Part shown: piece by piece, positions 1 to 10,548 of the stretch
Layout of the letters: each line of letters begins with the position of its first letter
Position numbering within the stretch: position 1 is the first letter of the stretch
DNA from: Rhipicephalus microplus
Lineage: Eukaryota > Arthropoda > Arachnida > Ixodida > Ixodidae
DNA: 64,000 bases
NCBI RefSeq assembly: GCF_043290135.1
Contig: NC_134703.1
Span: 110,260,005-110,324,004, forward strand
Direction: 5' to 3'
Translations under genes and position numbers: made by a program
The notes under the pieces: generated by a model
Told to the model about the DNA's origin: nothing
What the model saw: only the letters and a program-made list of their open reading frames with translations
The model's database searches: none

Positions 1-29
1 GCGAAGACGACGAGTTTCTACATTTGAAA

Positions 30-1258
30 TGAATATTTGCCCTGGTAAGTGGCAGGCTTCGCTTATAAAAGTCCAGTGTTCAGCCATGGTTTTGTAAGCT
101 GTCTATGTCGTCCTAATTATTATTATATTGTAATTTATATTAGCAAATGCAAGCAGAGACGAGCTTTTACAAAGCTATTCTAACTTCATCAGCAATGCAG
201 AGCAAACGGCCTTTTTTGAATTCTTAAAACAGAGAACCTCTTGAAAGTACGTTGAATGTACAAAAAGAACAAGATATATTAACGCACCATAAAAGGTGCT
301 CTTTGTCCCACCTTATCTTAGAGGTGAAAGGCCTGATTCTCTTAATTGAATTCAGTTCGTGTCAAAGATTTCTCTTCGATAGACGAAGTGTATGTAGTTA
401 TTGTTTTTAACTGCAGACGAAACGCAGTGAGCACGCCAAAACTATTATCACTGGTACTTTGTGCTTAAGAGAGAAACGGTTTCAAATACTTCAGACTTCT
501 TGTCTGTGCCATGCGGGACGCTAAATATTCAATAAGGTGCGGGCGCCATATCTTTTTTTCGTAATGCCACTGCACTTTTGATAAATAGGAAATGAGTAGT
601 TTACAGCAAACTTGTATACCTATAGACAGGAGCAGTCTCGTCTCATTGAGAAAGAAAAACGCGCATGTCTACGAAGTGAAGATAAACTAGTGTCCCAAGC
701 ACTGATCGACCACCAACTAGCACAAGTAAGTGAGAGACAGCACGTGCGTACAGTGTATATAAATGCTTTATTGGTCATGACACATAGACTTTGCTGAGCT
801 GTGCATTGCGTTTTGCCTTCATTATTACAGCTTTGTATCGTGTGAAATGCAGAACCAATGGTTCTTCGATAGGATATAGCTTGAAGTTGGCAAAGACGAG
901 GTCTATGCACGTTTTCTCTATATTTAGGCATATGCAGAGGGGTGAGCCTTGTAGGTACTTTGACAGCGTACGAATAATTTATTTCTTGACTAAGCCGACC
1001 TTGTACAAAAGCTTGCTTATGAGCTTTCAGTTTGTGTGCATGTCGATGGCTGCGTCGTCGGTTGTGCTTCTAGGAAGGCAATGAACTATTTTCTGAACGT
1101 GCATCGGGATATCGCCCACTTGACATTTGATTTCGTACGTCCCGTTCTTGTATTTTAAACGCCTGGCGCTCACTAAGGAGCGTCACGGAGCGATTATTTT
1201 CTGCTTCCTGAGCATTGCCTCCAGGGTAGCCTGCTATTTGCGTACACGTAGAGCCTTC
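30..1258 (+). repeat. Dispersed repeat R1, copy 1 (longest copy)
   Basis: Positions 30-457 align in direct orientation with 1977-2412, and 834-1258 with 2409-2838, with shared blocks such as GGTAAGTGGCAGGCTTCGCT and GCATGTCGATGGCTGCGTCG. By eye the copies are about 75-80% alike, so the duplication is old. This copy has about 376 bp (458-833) that copy 2 lacks. Part of that stretch (about 720-900) matches a third fragment near 10.4 kb, so the extra DNA is original and copy 2 is deleted. No conserved reading frame runs through the copies, so I see no gene. Family identity is unknown. Confidence 0.7.
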
Positions 1259-1880
1259 GCCTTTCCCTTAATTTATTCTCTCTCTCTCAAAATAAAAGTA
1301 TGCCCTAGAAATAAGAAGTCCTAATAAAACCAAGGTATACGATTTTCTTTTTTTGCGGAACACGCGAAATATTGTGTGCGCAAACATTGTACTTATGAAG
1401 TATTTTACAGTCTTGGGTAGTTCTTGTACAGTGTACATTATACACTTATTTTCAGTCAAACAGAAATTTGAACTGGCGATACGGCAGTGCACGAAACTCC
1501 TACTATCTTGGTCATATGCTAGACGGTGCCGTGTACACTACGCCACAGTGCACATATTGCTCTGTTCGCGCCATTTCGCTCAATAGCGTGCCGTAAATAG
1601 TGAAAAACACCCCGTTCATTGTTATCCGTTCTAGAGAAAGAAACTTCCGTATTTGTTAGAATATATATTGATGTGAATGTGAAACTTTGGAGGGACTTCA
1701 ATGAGAAACTGAAATCCGGAATTCAACTTCAGGGAATCAATCCAGAAAAACTTTGTGTATTCAATTCTTAGAAATGGATGCACCGAGTGTACGCGGAACG
1801 TGATAAAAAATTGAAGCCTTTGTGGAAATGAGCCGAAAGCTGGGCAGTTTCCGATCAAATTTGCATAGGAAGGATTTTGG

Positions 1881-1897
1881 CGAGATGGCGCCCCCTA
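1881..1897 (+). promoter_or_regulatory. CTCF-like motif
   Basis: The stretch AGATGGCGCCCCCTA contains AGATGGCGC, the core described for insect CTCF, and in reverse complement a GGGGGCGCC run like the vertebrate core. It lies in the single-copy spacer between the two R1 copies. A short match like this occurs by chance and there is no neighbouring gene to give it context, so this is only a pointer. Confidence 0.15.
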
Positions 1898-1976
1898 TTC
1901 ATCAAAGCGCCCAGCCTTTCAAATATTGGAATGAAACTGTTGAGCGATGACGACAAGGTTATACTGATGCAATCAA

Positions 1977-2838
1977 TGTTACCATGGTAAGTGGCAGGCT
2001 TCGCTTATGAAAGTCAAGTGGTTGACCACAGTATTTATGAGTTCTTTGTGAATATAAAAGAATGATATTGTAATTTAATTTGCAATTGTAAGGAGAAACG
2101 CGCTCTTACAAAGCAGTTTTGACTCCATAAGCCATGCAAAGGGAACGACGTTTCTTCAATTATTAAAGGAGAAAACCTTTTGAAACCACGTTGATTGGGC
2201 AAGAAAAAAATGACAAGATATGATACCATGCCCTAGAAGGTGCTCTTTAACCCACGTGCTCTCGACAAGTGAACGGCCTGAATCTTGCATTTGAATTCTG
2301 TTTACCTCGACGATTTCTCTTCGACAGATGAAGTCGAACAGAACTTTATTTATTGTTTTCAACTGCGCACGCAATGTATGAAGCACCTGAAAACTACGAT
2401 TGCTGGCACATTGCGCTCAGCTGCGAAATGGCACCAATGGCTCTTTGATGGCACTGAGCTTGAAGTTGACAACGACGAGGTTCATGCACGTTTTCTCTAG
2501 ATTTAGGCACATGTAGATGGGCGATCCTTATAGGTACTTTGACAATTCGCGAATGTTTCACTTCCTCACTAGGCTGAGTTTGTACAAGAGCTTGCTCATC
2601 AGCTTTCACTTTGTGTGCATGTCGATGGCTGCGTCGTCGCTTATGCTTCTAGGAAAGCATTGAATCATTTTCTGAAAGTCTATCAGTATATTGACAACTT
2701 GACATTATTTGATTTCGTACTGCCCGTTGTCGTAATTTAAATGCCTGGCGCTCATTAACGAAAACCACGGAGCGATTATTTACCACTTATCGAGCTCTCG
2801 CCTCAAGGATAGCTTGCTATCTGCGTAGATGTTGAGCC
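1977..2838 (+). repeat. Dispersed repeat R1, copy 2 (internally deleted)
   Basis: Direct repeat of positions 30-1258, lacking the internal segment equivalent to 458-833. The two copies are separated by about 720 bp of unrelated DNA. Similarity stops near 2838, shortly before the micro-SINE insertion at 2880. No coding potential is conserved between the copies. Confidence 0.7.
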
Positions 2839-2879
2839 TTTGCATGAAGCGATTTCATCTTTGCAATAACACACTGTTG

Positions 2880-2913
2880 TTTTGGGACGTTAAACCCCAC
2901 ATATAAATAATAG
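2880..2913 (+). mobile_element. 34-bp severely 5'-truncated SINE-A remnant with perfect TSD
   Basis: TTTTGGGACGTTAAACCCCA at 2879-2898 is the 3' end of the tRNA-derived SINE-A family seen in full at 49.5, 50.4 and 57.9 kb. The remnant is bracketed by two perfect copies of TAACACACTGTTG (2867-2879 and 2914-2926), which I read as the target-site duplication. This is the signature of target-primed reverse transcription that stopped after about 30 nt. Confidence 0.75.
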
Positions 2914-2984
2914 TAACACACTGTTGTCAGCTTTAGCTCTTTGCCACCGCTTCTCGAACTCTCGTCTCCAGGCACCTCCGGGCT

Positions 2985-3425
2985 AGGTTGTTTTTGCGTT
3001 AGCAATCTTTTTAGTAGATGAGGGCATAAAGTTTCGTAAATATACACCTGAAGAAAATCTGGCGTGAGGGTGTATGGCAGCTGCAACACATGGCAATTCA
3101 GCGAGCATGGGAATGGTGGGTAGTTCACGAATTTCTCTCATCTTTGTATTTCTGGCTCTGTGCTTGTTCGTGTAACTTGGAAGTATTTTCTCATGGAACA
3201 AACATCCGCAAATGTTCAGTGGTTGCGCATCACCAAATTTTAGGTTTACTATTTCAAATCGGGTAACAAAGTTCAAACGGGTTCGTTGTTTAATTCGAAA
3301 CAAAATCGAAACACAGCAGTAAACGAAGTCACAAGTGAGTTTCACATCCTGCAAGCACGAAGACTATGCAAATCTATAGACTACCCATTATTGGCATGGT
3401 CAATGAACGATCGCAGTGCCAGAGT
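2985..3425 (+). repeat. Dispersed repeat R2, copy 1 (diverged)
   Basis: This stretch resembles 29365-29785 in the same orientation. Shared landmarks are a TTTC(G/C)TAAA(T/C)ATACAC start, a block reading roughly GGNAGCTGCAACNCATG and a later CAAGC(A/C)CGAAGACTA. Similarity is patchy, as in an old interspersed repeat. No TIR, poly-A tail or reading frame is shared, so the class is undetermined. Confidence 0.45.
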
Positions 3426-3429
3426 CCCC

Positions 3430-4828
3430 TCTAGGTGATCTTCGAAAATTATTTAGTTGAGGGTGCTCTCACCTTCGTTTTCGTAAATGGCATAAAGAGA
3501 ATGTGTGGTCTATAATGCACTCACTCTTCATAGTCATAGCCACCGCACAAAGTTGACATAATGCCTTAAGATGTGCAGCGGGTAGCTCGCATGTCAGTAG
3601 AATGATGGATTGCAAAGTGGCATAGTGCATGCTTCTCTACTTCACAAAAGTCGCGGTGGTCGCATAGCGGGTGCCTTCCATTTCTGTGCATGTAAACGGA
3701 CAATGCTCAACGGACAAGAGACAAACTTGCACCCTAACGTGTTTCGGCCCTAAATCTAAACAAAACTCCAGGCACGTAAACCACCAATTTATGTTCGCGT
3801 CCATCTGTTAGCAGATGCACGCGGTCCTTAAGTTTTCATCCCATACGTTAAGGAAGGGCATTCAGGGAGGCTGACAGACGTGCCCACGAACGCGTTCACT
3901 GTAGACTGATTAAGAAATGCAGTTTCACAACTGAATATTGACCTCTTGTTAGCATAGGGGCCTTTTAACAAATGAAGGCGAATTTGATGCCTTTCTTTCG
4001 AATAAGGCATTTAGCATCAGACTCAGTATTTGTTTCAAAAAATAAAACCAGGATACACGAGTGAAACGCTCATGCTGGATGATAATTGCCTGCTAACAAT
4101 GAAACAATGGGAATACCCTCGCTCTCATTCCTGGTGAAATATAGGCTGCATTTCTTTAGCACTTCATACGAGATGTTCGAATGGCGCCAAACGGTCCTTT
4201 TTTTTTCCTCCGTGTGTGTTTTGCACAATCATATATGAAAAAGAGACAGGCTCACCAACTCATAGAGTTCATTCTAATACTGTCATGTGTATACCACAGA
4301 ATATAAAGACACTAGCATGAATGCAACGCTTCACGAAAGGAACACATGATTAAAAATATACATTTAAATAGACTCCTGGTACTCCTGTCCCCATCTATTT
4401 TAATGAAAGGTCCTAAATATCGCTGATGTACGATATCTGCCCATGCAGAACAGTTTTCTTAAACAGATAATCTGCCGGTGTTTCCAAAGTGAACTACCAC
4501 ATTTTTGTAGTTATTTTTGCCACGCAATTTTTGAAATCTTCACTGGAGCAATTTTGCGCAAGAGGGCTTCACCTTTTAATAGCCAGTGCTAAGGCAGTGC
4601 ATACTTTACAGGCAGCCAAACAAAAGAAAGTATCTCATTTCTGTAATGAAATTCGATCCAGTTATGTCTATACGAGCGATATCTATTGTTTTAGTACCAA
4701 CACGACAACATGATTTTAAGGCAGCCGTAATGGAGGTACAAAGGAGTTTTGGTCATCTGCTGTTCGTTATAGTACTTGACATCACGCAGTACACGGGAAT
4801 CTACCCTTTCCCTTCAATATAAATGCGA
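3430..4828. other. No supported feature
   Basis: AT-rich sequence with only short chance frames. I see no recognisable repeat, RNA gene or protein similarity here. Confidence 0.5.
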
Positions 4829-4830
4829 TC

Positions 4831-4883
4831 GCCATGGCCGGGATGGAAAGTGCGCCCTTCGGGTCAGCAGTCGACCACCGTGG
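4831..4883 (-). mobile_element. SINE-A fragment (5' part)
   Basis: CCATGGCCGGGATGGA, followed by CGGGTCAGCAGTCGACCACC, matches on the minus strand the tRNA-like head of the SINE-A copies at 49.7 and 50.6 kb. Only about 50 bp survive and no target duplication is visible. Confidence 0.5.
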
Positions 4884-4889
4884 GACTGA

Positions 4890-5640
4890 TCAAGCGTGTT
4901 AGACTGATACATGTTTCAAGAATTAGCTGTTTATAGATGGCAGCTACTGAGCACGGCCACTGGTTCAGTTCTCATGAATAAGGAACATAGCAAATAATAT
5001 CGCCCACAGTACGATCCACAAAGGCGTATGCCTCGAGAAGTCATAGGGACCGCCTTCGCTAGACGAAAAAAACGCATTTTGTGCTCATTAGAATGCAACG
5101 ATAACGCGAGGAAACGAGCTCGAAAGAAAAGGCTTCTTTGTATCCGTTCCCAGTCTGAAGCACCTGTATTGTCGACGAGCTTGAATTCTGAGCACGCCGC
5201 TCTACTAGTTTCGCACCAGGCGCACTTTGCTGGAACATTGCCCACAGGAAAAATTGCGAGGAAGAAGTTGGGGGTGGAGGCTACGAAGAAGTACACGCCG
5301 TTCAGCTCTCTTCAGTGTAACCACACGCGCCGAAGTGGTGGAGCAGTCGGAAAGCCTTCCTTCCGCTTTCCAACCCCTTTTACCTACCCTCTCGTGCCGT
5401 TGAAAATCGATTCTGCTCCACAGTCGTCGTCGCGACAGAAATTGTTCATGGGTTGTGCGCTCGAACCACGACATAAATAACGTGCGTCGCTCGCTCTTCC
5501 ACCGCTTCGCCTCAGCAGTCGTCTCTGGCGAGAGAGTGGCTCGCTTCAACAGGCGATACAGCAACTGGCTCACTCGTGGGATCGTCCATATTCGCAATCG
5601 AGAATCGTAACCACCACAATCAGTGCTACTTTTCTACTTC
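4890..5640. other. GC-richer segment with overlapping unrecognised frames on both strands
   Basis: A 150-codon frame (5028-5480, plus) and a 130-codon frame (5205-5597, minus) overlap antisense. Neither translation shows a domain, signal peptide or motif I recognise. Both are rich in Arg, Ser and Leu, as expected from GC-rich DNA read as codons. Solo-LTR or promoter-type DNA is possible but unproven. I do not annotate either as a gene. Confidence 0.35.
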
Positions 5641-6340
5641 CTCTTTTATCTCTTTCTTCCTTCACGCTCCACTATCCTTTCTCGCTTTGCTCTCTGATGA
5701 CGCACGACGATCCCCCGAGTTTTGGTGCTCGGGCCTCGGCTCAAATGGCCCATGAAATCATGCCTAAACGATTGCCATCGTCACTGTACGAGAAATGACG
5801 CCGCAGTTCTCTGTGTTGCTTTGCTGGAGGGAAGCCCTGACTAGGAAAGAAGCTTGGTATCAGCATCTCATGTTGTCACAACAGCTATAGCTCTAACGGC
5901 TTCTCTCATTTTCTGCAGGCCGGACCGTCCGCGTCACGAGGAAAGCATGACGACGCATGGCCATCGATGGCAGTGACATTTATGGCTGGTGGCCGTCGAT
6001 CTAGATTTGTTACGGCCATCTTATCAGTGCTTCGTCCTGAGTGTTTTTTGAAGACGTAACTCATCGAGGAGTCATGGTAGCTCCTCGGAGGGCAAGAAGT
6101 GTCACTATCCGAACATTGTATTGCGCACGCTCTATGTTTTCTTGCACATAAAATGATTTGGTCAAAATATACTGATTAGCTAGACACTCTGGTTTACCAC
6201 ACGAAAATTCAAGTTCGTGATCTACTGGTGGCGACAATATGCTGGTGTTCTGTACAGTAAGTAGGAAAGGAATGAATTTGCGTTGGTCAGATGGGTTATA
6301 CAGGTTGCATGTAGAAGCTAAATTATTCAACATCAAATAT
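5641..6340. other. No supported feature
   Basis: A pyrimidine tract ending TTCTGCAG near 5920 resembles a splice acceptor, but no coding exon follows it. Nothing else is recognisable. Confidence 0.4.
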
Positions 6341-6510
6341 TGTTATGGTGGGGCACAACATGAACCAGTGCTATGTTCGCCGAGGATGAAGGTGACGAGT
6401 AAACGCTAGACGTTTTCGCGTGGGGCTCATCGGCCATATCGCCTGGCTGACAATTCGTTGAGTGAATAAATCTGCATCTCGCCTTCGTCACATTTGGTGA
6501 AGGTGCTACG
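6341..6510 (+). repeat. Candidate short LTR (6341-6492) with adjoining primer-binding-like site
   Basis: The segment starts TGTTATGG and ends CGTCACA, i.e. TGT...ACA ends as in LTRs. It contains GAATAAATCTGC late in the unit, a polyadenylation-type signal. It is followed two bases later by TGGTGAAGGTGCTAC, which begins TGG as tRNA-primed binding sites do. There is no second LTR and no gag or pol nearby, so at best it is the remnant of a gypsy-like element with a short LTR. Confidence 0.3.
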
Positions 6511-7347
6511 CGCACTACGTCTCACAACGGAACTTCAAAGCGGCTGTTATTGGAAGGGTCACTGTTCAACAATTACGGAAAATACGGCCTCTGCCTTGTA
6601 TTGTAGCGTCTATACCTGCATGCTTGGCAAACAGACATAAAATCGTTTTTACGTTTATAATCACGCTGAATCATTTACTAGTGGCTTTTTGAAAGTTGGA
6701 GAAGCAAATATTTATTTGCGTTCACTATCACCCAAGTGTTTCATGACAGAGTTTTTTATCTATGGCTCGATGCCGTACATTTGATGGTTTAGTCGTGCAT
6801 GAAGATGCACCAAACTTTTTGTTTCAATAGGCACAGCAAGAAAACACCAGTTCTTTTTTTGTTGAATAATCTTCATACAAAAATGGGGCCGTCTGGCTCT
6901 GTTATCTAGGGCACACACATTTCTGATTTACATGCGTGTACATAAAACGCTGTTTTCCTCAAACACCAAATGAATTCCGGTTCACGCTGTTTTAAAAAAG
7001 TGCTCTCTTTGTACACTCCTTTGAAATAGAATAGTGTGATTTCCTAGGCTGTGCAGCGTTTTGCTTGAAAACAATACGCGTCCGAGTGGATACTTGCCTA
7101 AATATTGTGTGCGCATGAGTGTGCGTTATTCCCTCGAAATATGTGGAGAAGTGCCGTCTCAATATACTAAATCTCATTTTAACCGCCAGGTTTGAGCTTA
7201 GTGCACCATTGCATATTAAGTGGGCCAAGCAGTACGAAAACTAGATTGGATAAACATTCAGTCTTTTGATGTTTGTAGCTTAGCTACGTGTGCATCAGAT
7301 GGTAGAAAACTCACTTTGGTATAGTTGAATCACCCGTGGAGGAGGAA
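6511..7347. other. No supported feature
   Basis: AT-rich sequence with short chance frames only, ending at the 3' boundary of the LINE that begins at 7348 on the minus strand. Confidence 0.5.
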
Positions 7348-8409
7348 GGAGGAAGAAAGTTTAAGCGGAAAGACAGGGAGGTTAGCCAGTTCTTAGACCG
7401 GCTGGCTACCCTGTGCTGGGGAAAGGGGTGAAGGGGATGATAGATGTTAAAAAGAATTGTTGCGAAGAGAGGGAGAAATTACAAAAAAAATTGCGACAGA
7501 GGAAAGGCAACATTAAAGAGTATAAGACACTAAAGTCTGTCTCTGAGGCCAGTTGTCCGCAAAAAGCGCAGCAAAGCTTTCAAAGCCTTCTGGGCTGAGG
7601 ATGGGCTTGGCCAATGACCCAGAATCCTTTGTTCCGACAAAAGCCGATTGTCTAGTCTATCCAGAGCTGCAGTGAGTTCTTGTCTTTGCACGTTGAATGG
7701 GTGCACTCACACAGAAGGTGCGCGATGGTTTCTTCGCAACTGCAGTAAGTGCATGTAGGAGAGCTGGCCATCCCGATGAGATAAGAGTATGCGTTCGTGA
7801 AGGCCACTCCAAGCCACAGGCGGCATAGAAGAGTCTCCTCAGCTCGAGATATCCTTGGGGGAAGACGAAGCTGCAGATCGGGATCCAAGTTATGCAGGCG
7901 CGCGTTTGTAAAGTCTGTCGAGTTCCACTGTGCCAATGTGAGGTCACGTGCAAGCGAACGAAGTCTTGTAGCTGCGTCGGTTCTTGAGAACGGGATGGCT
8001 GTGTATTGGGTACCATCGTGTGCAGATGTAGCGGCCTCATCTGCGCGGTCATTGCCATATATACCGCAATGGCCTGGTATCCACTGATACACTATGCTGT
8101 GCTGTTTTTCGGTTGCTTGGTGATGAAGAAGCCTTATTTCAGCTACTAACTGTTCATTGGGTCCATGGCAAAAGGGTGATATAAGACATTGAAGAGATGC
8201 CTTCGAATCCGAGAAGATCGACCAAATTCCCGAAGGTTCTTTCACTATAAACTTCAGAGCTGCACGGATGGCTGCAAGTTCTCCAGCTGTCGACGACGTC
8301 AAATGCGATGTCATGAATTTATTTTGTGATGTTCCTCGCGGGAATAACCACCGCCCCTGCAGAGCTTACTGAAGACACCGAGCCATCCGTGTAAATGTGA
8401 AGGCGTCCG
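7348..8409 (-). mobile_element. RNase H-bearing LINE, 5'-truncated copy 1
   Basis: Minus-strand LINE 3' segment that is nearly identical to 41454-42520. The shared 3' boundary is a GGAAGAAAGTTTA-type motif (7351 here, 41457 there). The 5' break is sharp, at AAGGCGTCCG (8400-8409), after which the two loci diverge completely. A 5' truncation of this kind is typical of LINE insertion. I can see no clear target duplication. Confidence 0.85.
7530..8409 (-). pseudogene. LINE ORF2 C-terminal remnant: RNase H plus C-terminal zinc knuckle
   Basis: The frame 7652-8314 encodes the second half of a retroelement RNase H: FSDSKASL with a catalytic Asp, PGHCGIYGNDRADEAA with the later His and Asp, then a CX2CX7H-type knuckle (CTYCSCEETIAHLLCEC). 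Compared with the copy at 41635-42756 there are two single-base frameshifts. One at about 8317-8322 removes the upstream RNase H part, including the first Asp. One at about 7698 replaces the normal C-terminus with an unrelated tail. The element is dead but young, as most codons agree with copy 2. RNase H after the RT is typical of the I/R1/LOA group of LINEs. Confidence 0.85.
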
Positions 8410-9258
8410 ATGGCCTCTGTAGTGTATAAAAATACTGATAGAAATATTGAAGCGAGTTTGAGGCCTTGCTCCCGCTTTGCTTAAGGGCATTGTAAACACC
8501 GCGTTGTCTCTTTTATTTTCTAGACTTCAATAGAACCCTTACGCTTTGCTTTTGAGCTCAACCTTATGCCCTGCGGTGCTCCACTTACCTAACGGAAAAC
8601 CGAGTTAGTTAGTAGGTAGATATATGTGCCGGTTAAGGTCACTCGAGTTCTCGCAAACTAAGAGAATTCTCAACAAAATTACTTCCCCTTTGTGAACATG
8701 GTAAGATAGCATGAGCTTATCTATCTAAAAACATTTACGTAGTGCCAGGAACAAAATTATACATAGAAAAATATAAATTCTGATGGAAAATTTTTCTATC
8801 AAGATGCCGTTTTGCGAGAGTTTGCAGTGAAGCAATGCAGTTGCAGGGAAGCACGGCTGATTCTCGAAGACTTGTTTTAGCATACCGTTGTTCCAATCGG
8901 TGAAGCATTATTCGCCACAAGATGCGAGAACCTCGGTAAGTTTGTGCGATATCCTTTCATTTGTCTAGAAGCGCGTCTAGCACCATTGTCCAGCAACTCT
9001 GACCGAAGGGATCTTAACATTCGGGTGAAATCTTAGATTGCAGCGTATGTGCAGCCCACACTGATTACTTATTAAGAAGTTTCTATATGTCTTTACACTG
9101 AATATTCTCCTCTTTAACCAGGTAATGTATGTACACTCGACATTAAATTATCACGGACTTCAAAATTATCACGGGAACGATACCTTCAGCAGCCTTCTAA
9201 ACTTTCAGCTAGGACAAATCACAACAAAACGTTTAGGCAGCCACCTAGCCACATTAAT
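8410..9258. other. No supported feature
   Basis: AT-rich DNA upstream of a CR1/L2-like LINE end. Part of 9000-9258 may belong to that LINE, but the translation is too decayed to recognise. Confidence 0.4.
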
Positions 9259-9648
9259 GCCCACAAGTTCGCTCTCTTTCCTCGCGCAATTTTTCATTGG
9301 AACGCATTACCTGCGGAAGTAGTGAATGCTGCCTCAACGGCTTCATTCACTCAACAGATAGAAAAGATTAATTTCACCGTATAAGTGATGTATGCTGAAC
9401 ATAGTGTCCTTTGAGTGCAAATCATCCGGCTACAAATGTTGAAAATATTCTTAGTTGAGCGCAGTTTTGTTGAACAGCGAGAAATTATATTTGACTTTTC
9501 TGTACTTGATAGTTATGTATTCTTTGATTTATGCCCTGTACTCCAGTGTATTACTAGTTATTGCTTGAATGTATTGTTTGTATCCCACTCCTGCATGGGC
9601 CCGGGTAGGGCCTGCAGTATCTATAAATAAATAAATAAAAATAAATTT
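9259..9648 (+). mobile_element. 3' end of a CR1/L2-like LINE with TAAA tail
   Basis: In the frame 9259-9384 the translation contains FALFPRAIFHWNALPAEVV and then a stop. This matches the well-known C-terminus of CR1/L2/Rex-type ORF2 proteins (FFPRTIxxWNSLP). The untranslated part ends CCCGGGTAGGGCCTGCAGTA followed by an A-rich (TAAA)n tail at about 9623-9647, as expected for a LINE 3' end. Upstream sequence is too diverged to follow, so this is a strongly truncated or decayed copy. Confidence 0.75.
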
Positions 9649-9649
9649 C

Positions 9650-10364
9650 AAATGCTGTTATTCGACGAGGAATCTTTATTGATGAAATGGCTAAGCTATG
9701 AACCTGGTTCACCACTGTGGCGTCAGATTACACTCACAAAAATAGTCTTTGTGCGAAAACCGATTCTGGCGAATCTCACAGAAAATGACTGCCGGAATTC
9801 ATCTTGCCACTAAATGAAAACGTTCAGCGTATTCACTCATGTGTCCGAACTCCAAATTTGTTAGTGCACATGCGATCAATTGTTGTTGCTGCCACAAATG
9901 TGGCTGTGGTACGGGAAGGAGAATGAATGAATAAATAAAAAGGCAAGACACAAAAAAGGAGCTGAATTACTTTGACGGTAGCAACAACTTTAGTTCTCCA
10001 AAAGCAACTAAAGTAATTAAAACACTACTCAATATACCCCAGTGTTCATGCAATGGTATATTATTTACAATATTGAACACACAAAAGCGCTTGGGAACAC
10101 CTTGTTGTGCGAAATAACGTAACCGCTACGCAAAATAGTTGTGATGAACGCTCTGTCAGTCATGTATAAAACATGCTATCATGCAAATTGAAGTAAATTT
10201 GAAACGATATGTGCTTAATAGGGCGCGTATAACCACTTCAAGATTGGAATGAAACAAAAGATATTGGTATAGTCACGAAGTAAATGATGAGTTGGCGAAG
10301 CAGTGCGTTCATTTAGGGTTATTGTAAATCACCAGTGACATTTCCCACAAACACACGTAAATGA
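9650..10364. other. No supported feature
   Basis: AT-rich sequence with no recognisable element or coding region. Confidence 0.5.
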
Positions 10365-10548
10365 GTGACATGATAGGGTACAGTTGTATACAACGTTTAA
10401 TGGTCATATTGGTATGATGCTGAGATCTGGATTTTGTTTCGCCTTCATTATTACTGCTTCGTAGTCCGTCAAATTTAGTACCAGAATATCTCCTATCATA
10501 TCGAGCCTCAATTTGGCAAAGACGAGGTCTATGCACGTTCCTCGGGGG
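10365..10548 (+). repeat. Dispersed repeat R1, copy 3 (fragment)
   Basis: Matches about 745-915 of copy 1, including CGCCTTCATTATTAC and GGCAAAGACGAGGTCTATGC. It covers part of the segment missing from copy 2, which supports copy 1 as the fuller form. It ends abruptly at CTCGGGGGG near 10548. Confidence 0.6.

Noticed and set aside
5028..5597. Antisense pair of 150- and 130-codon frames
   Set aside because: No recognisable motif on either strand, and the codon composition mirrors base composition. Described only as a GC-rich segment.
5905..5922. Splice-acceptor-like pyrimidine tract ending in CAG
   Set aside because: No coding exon or donor partner can be read around it.
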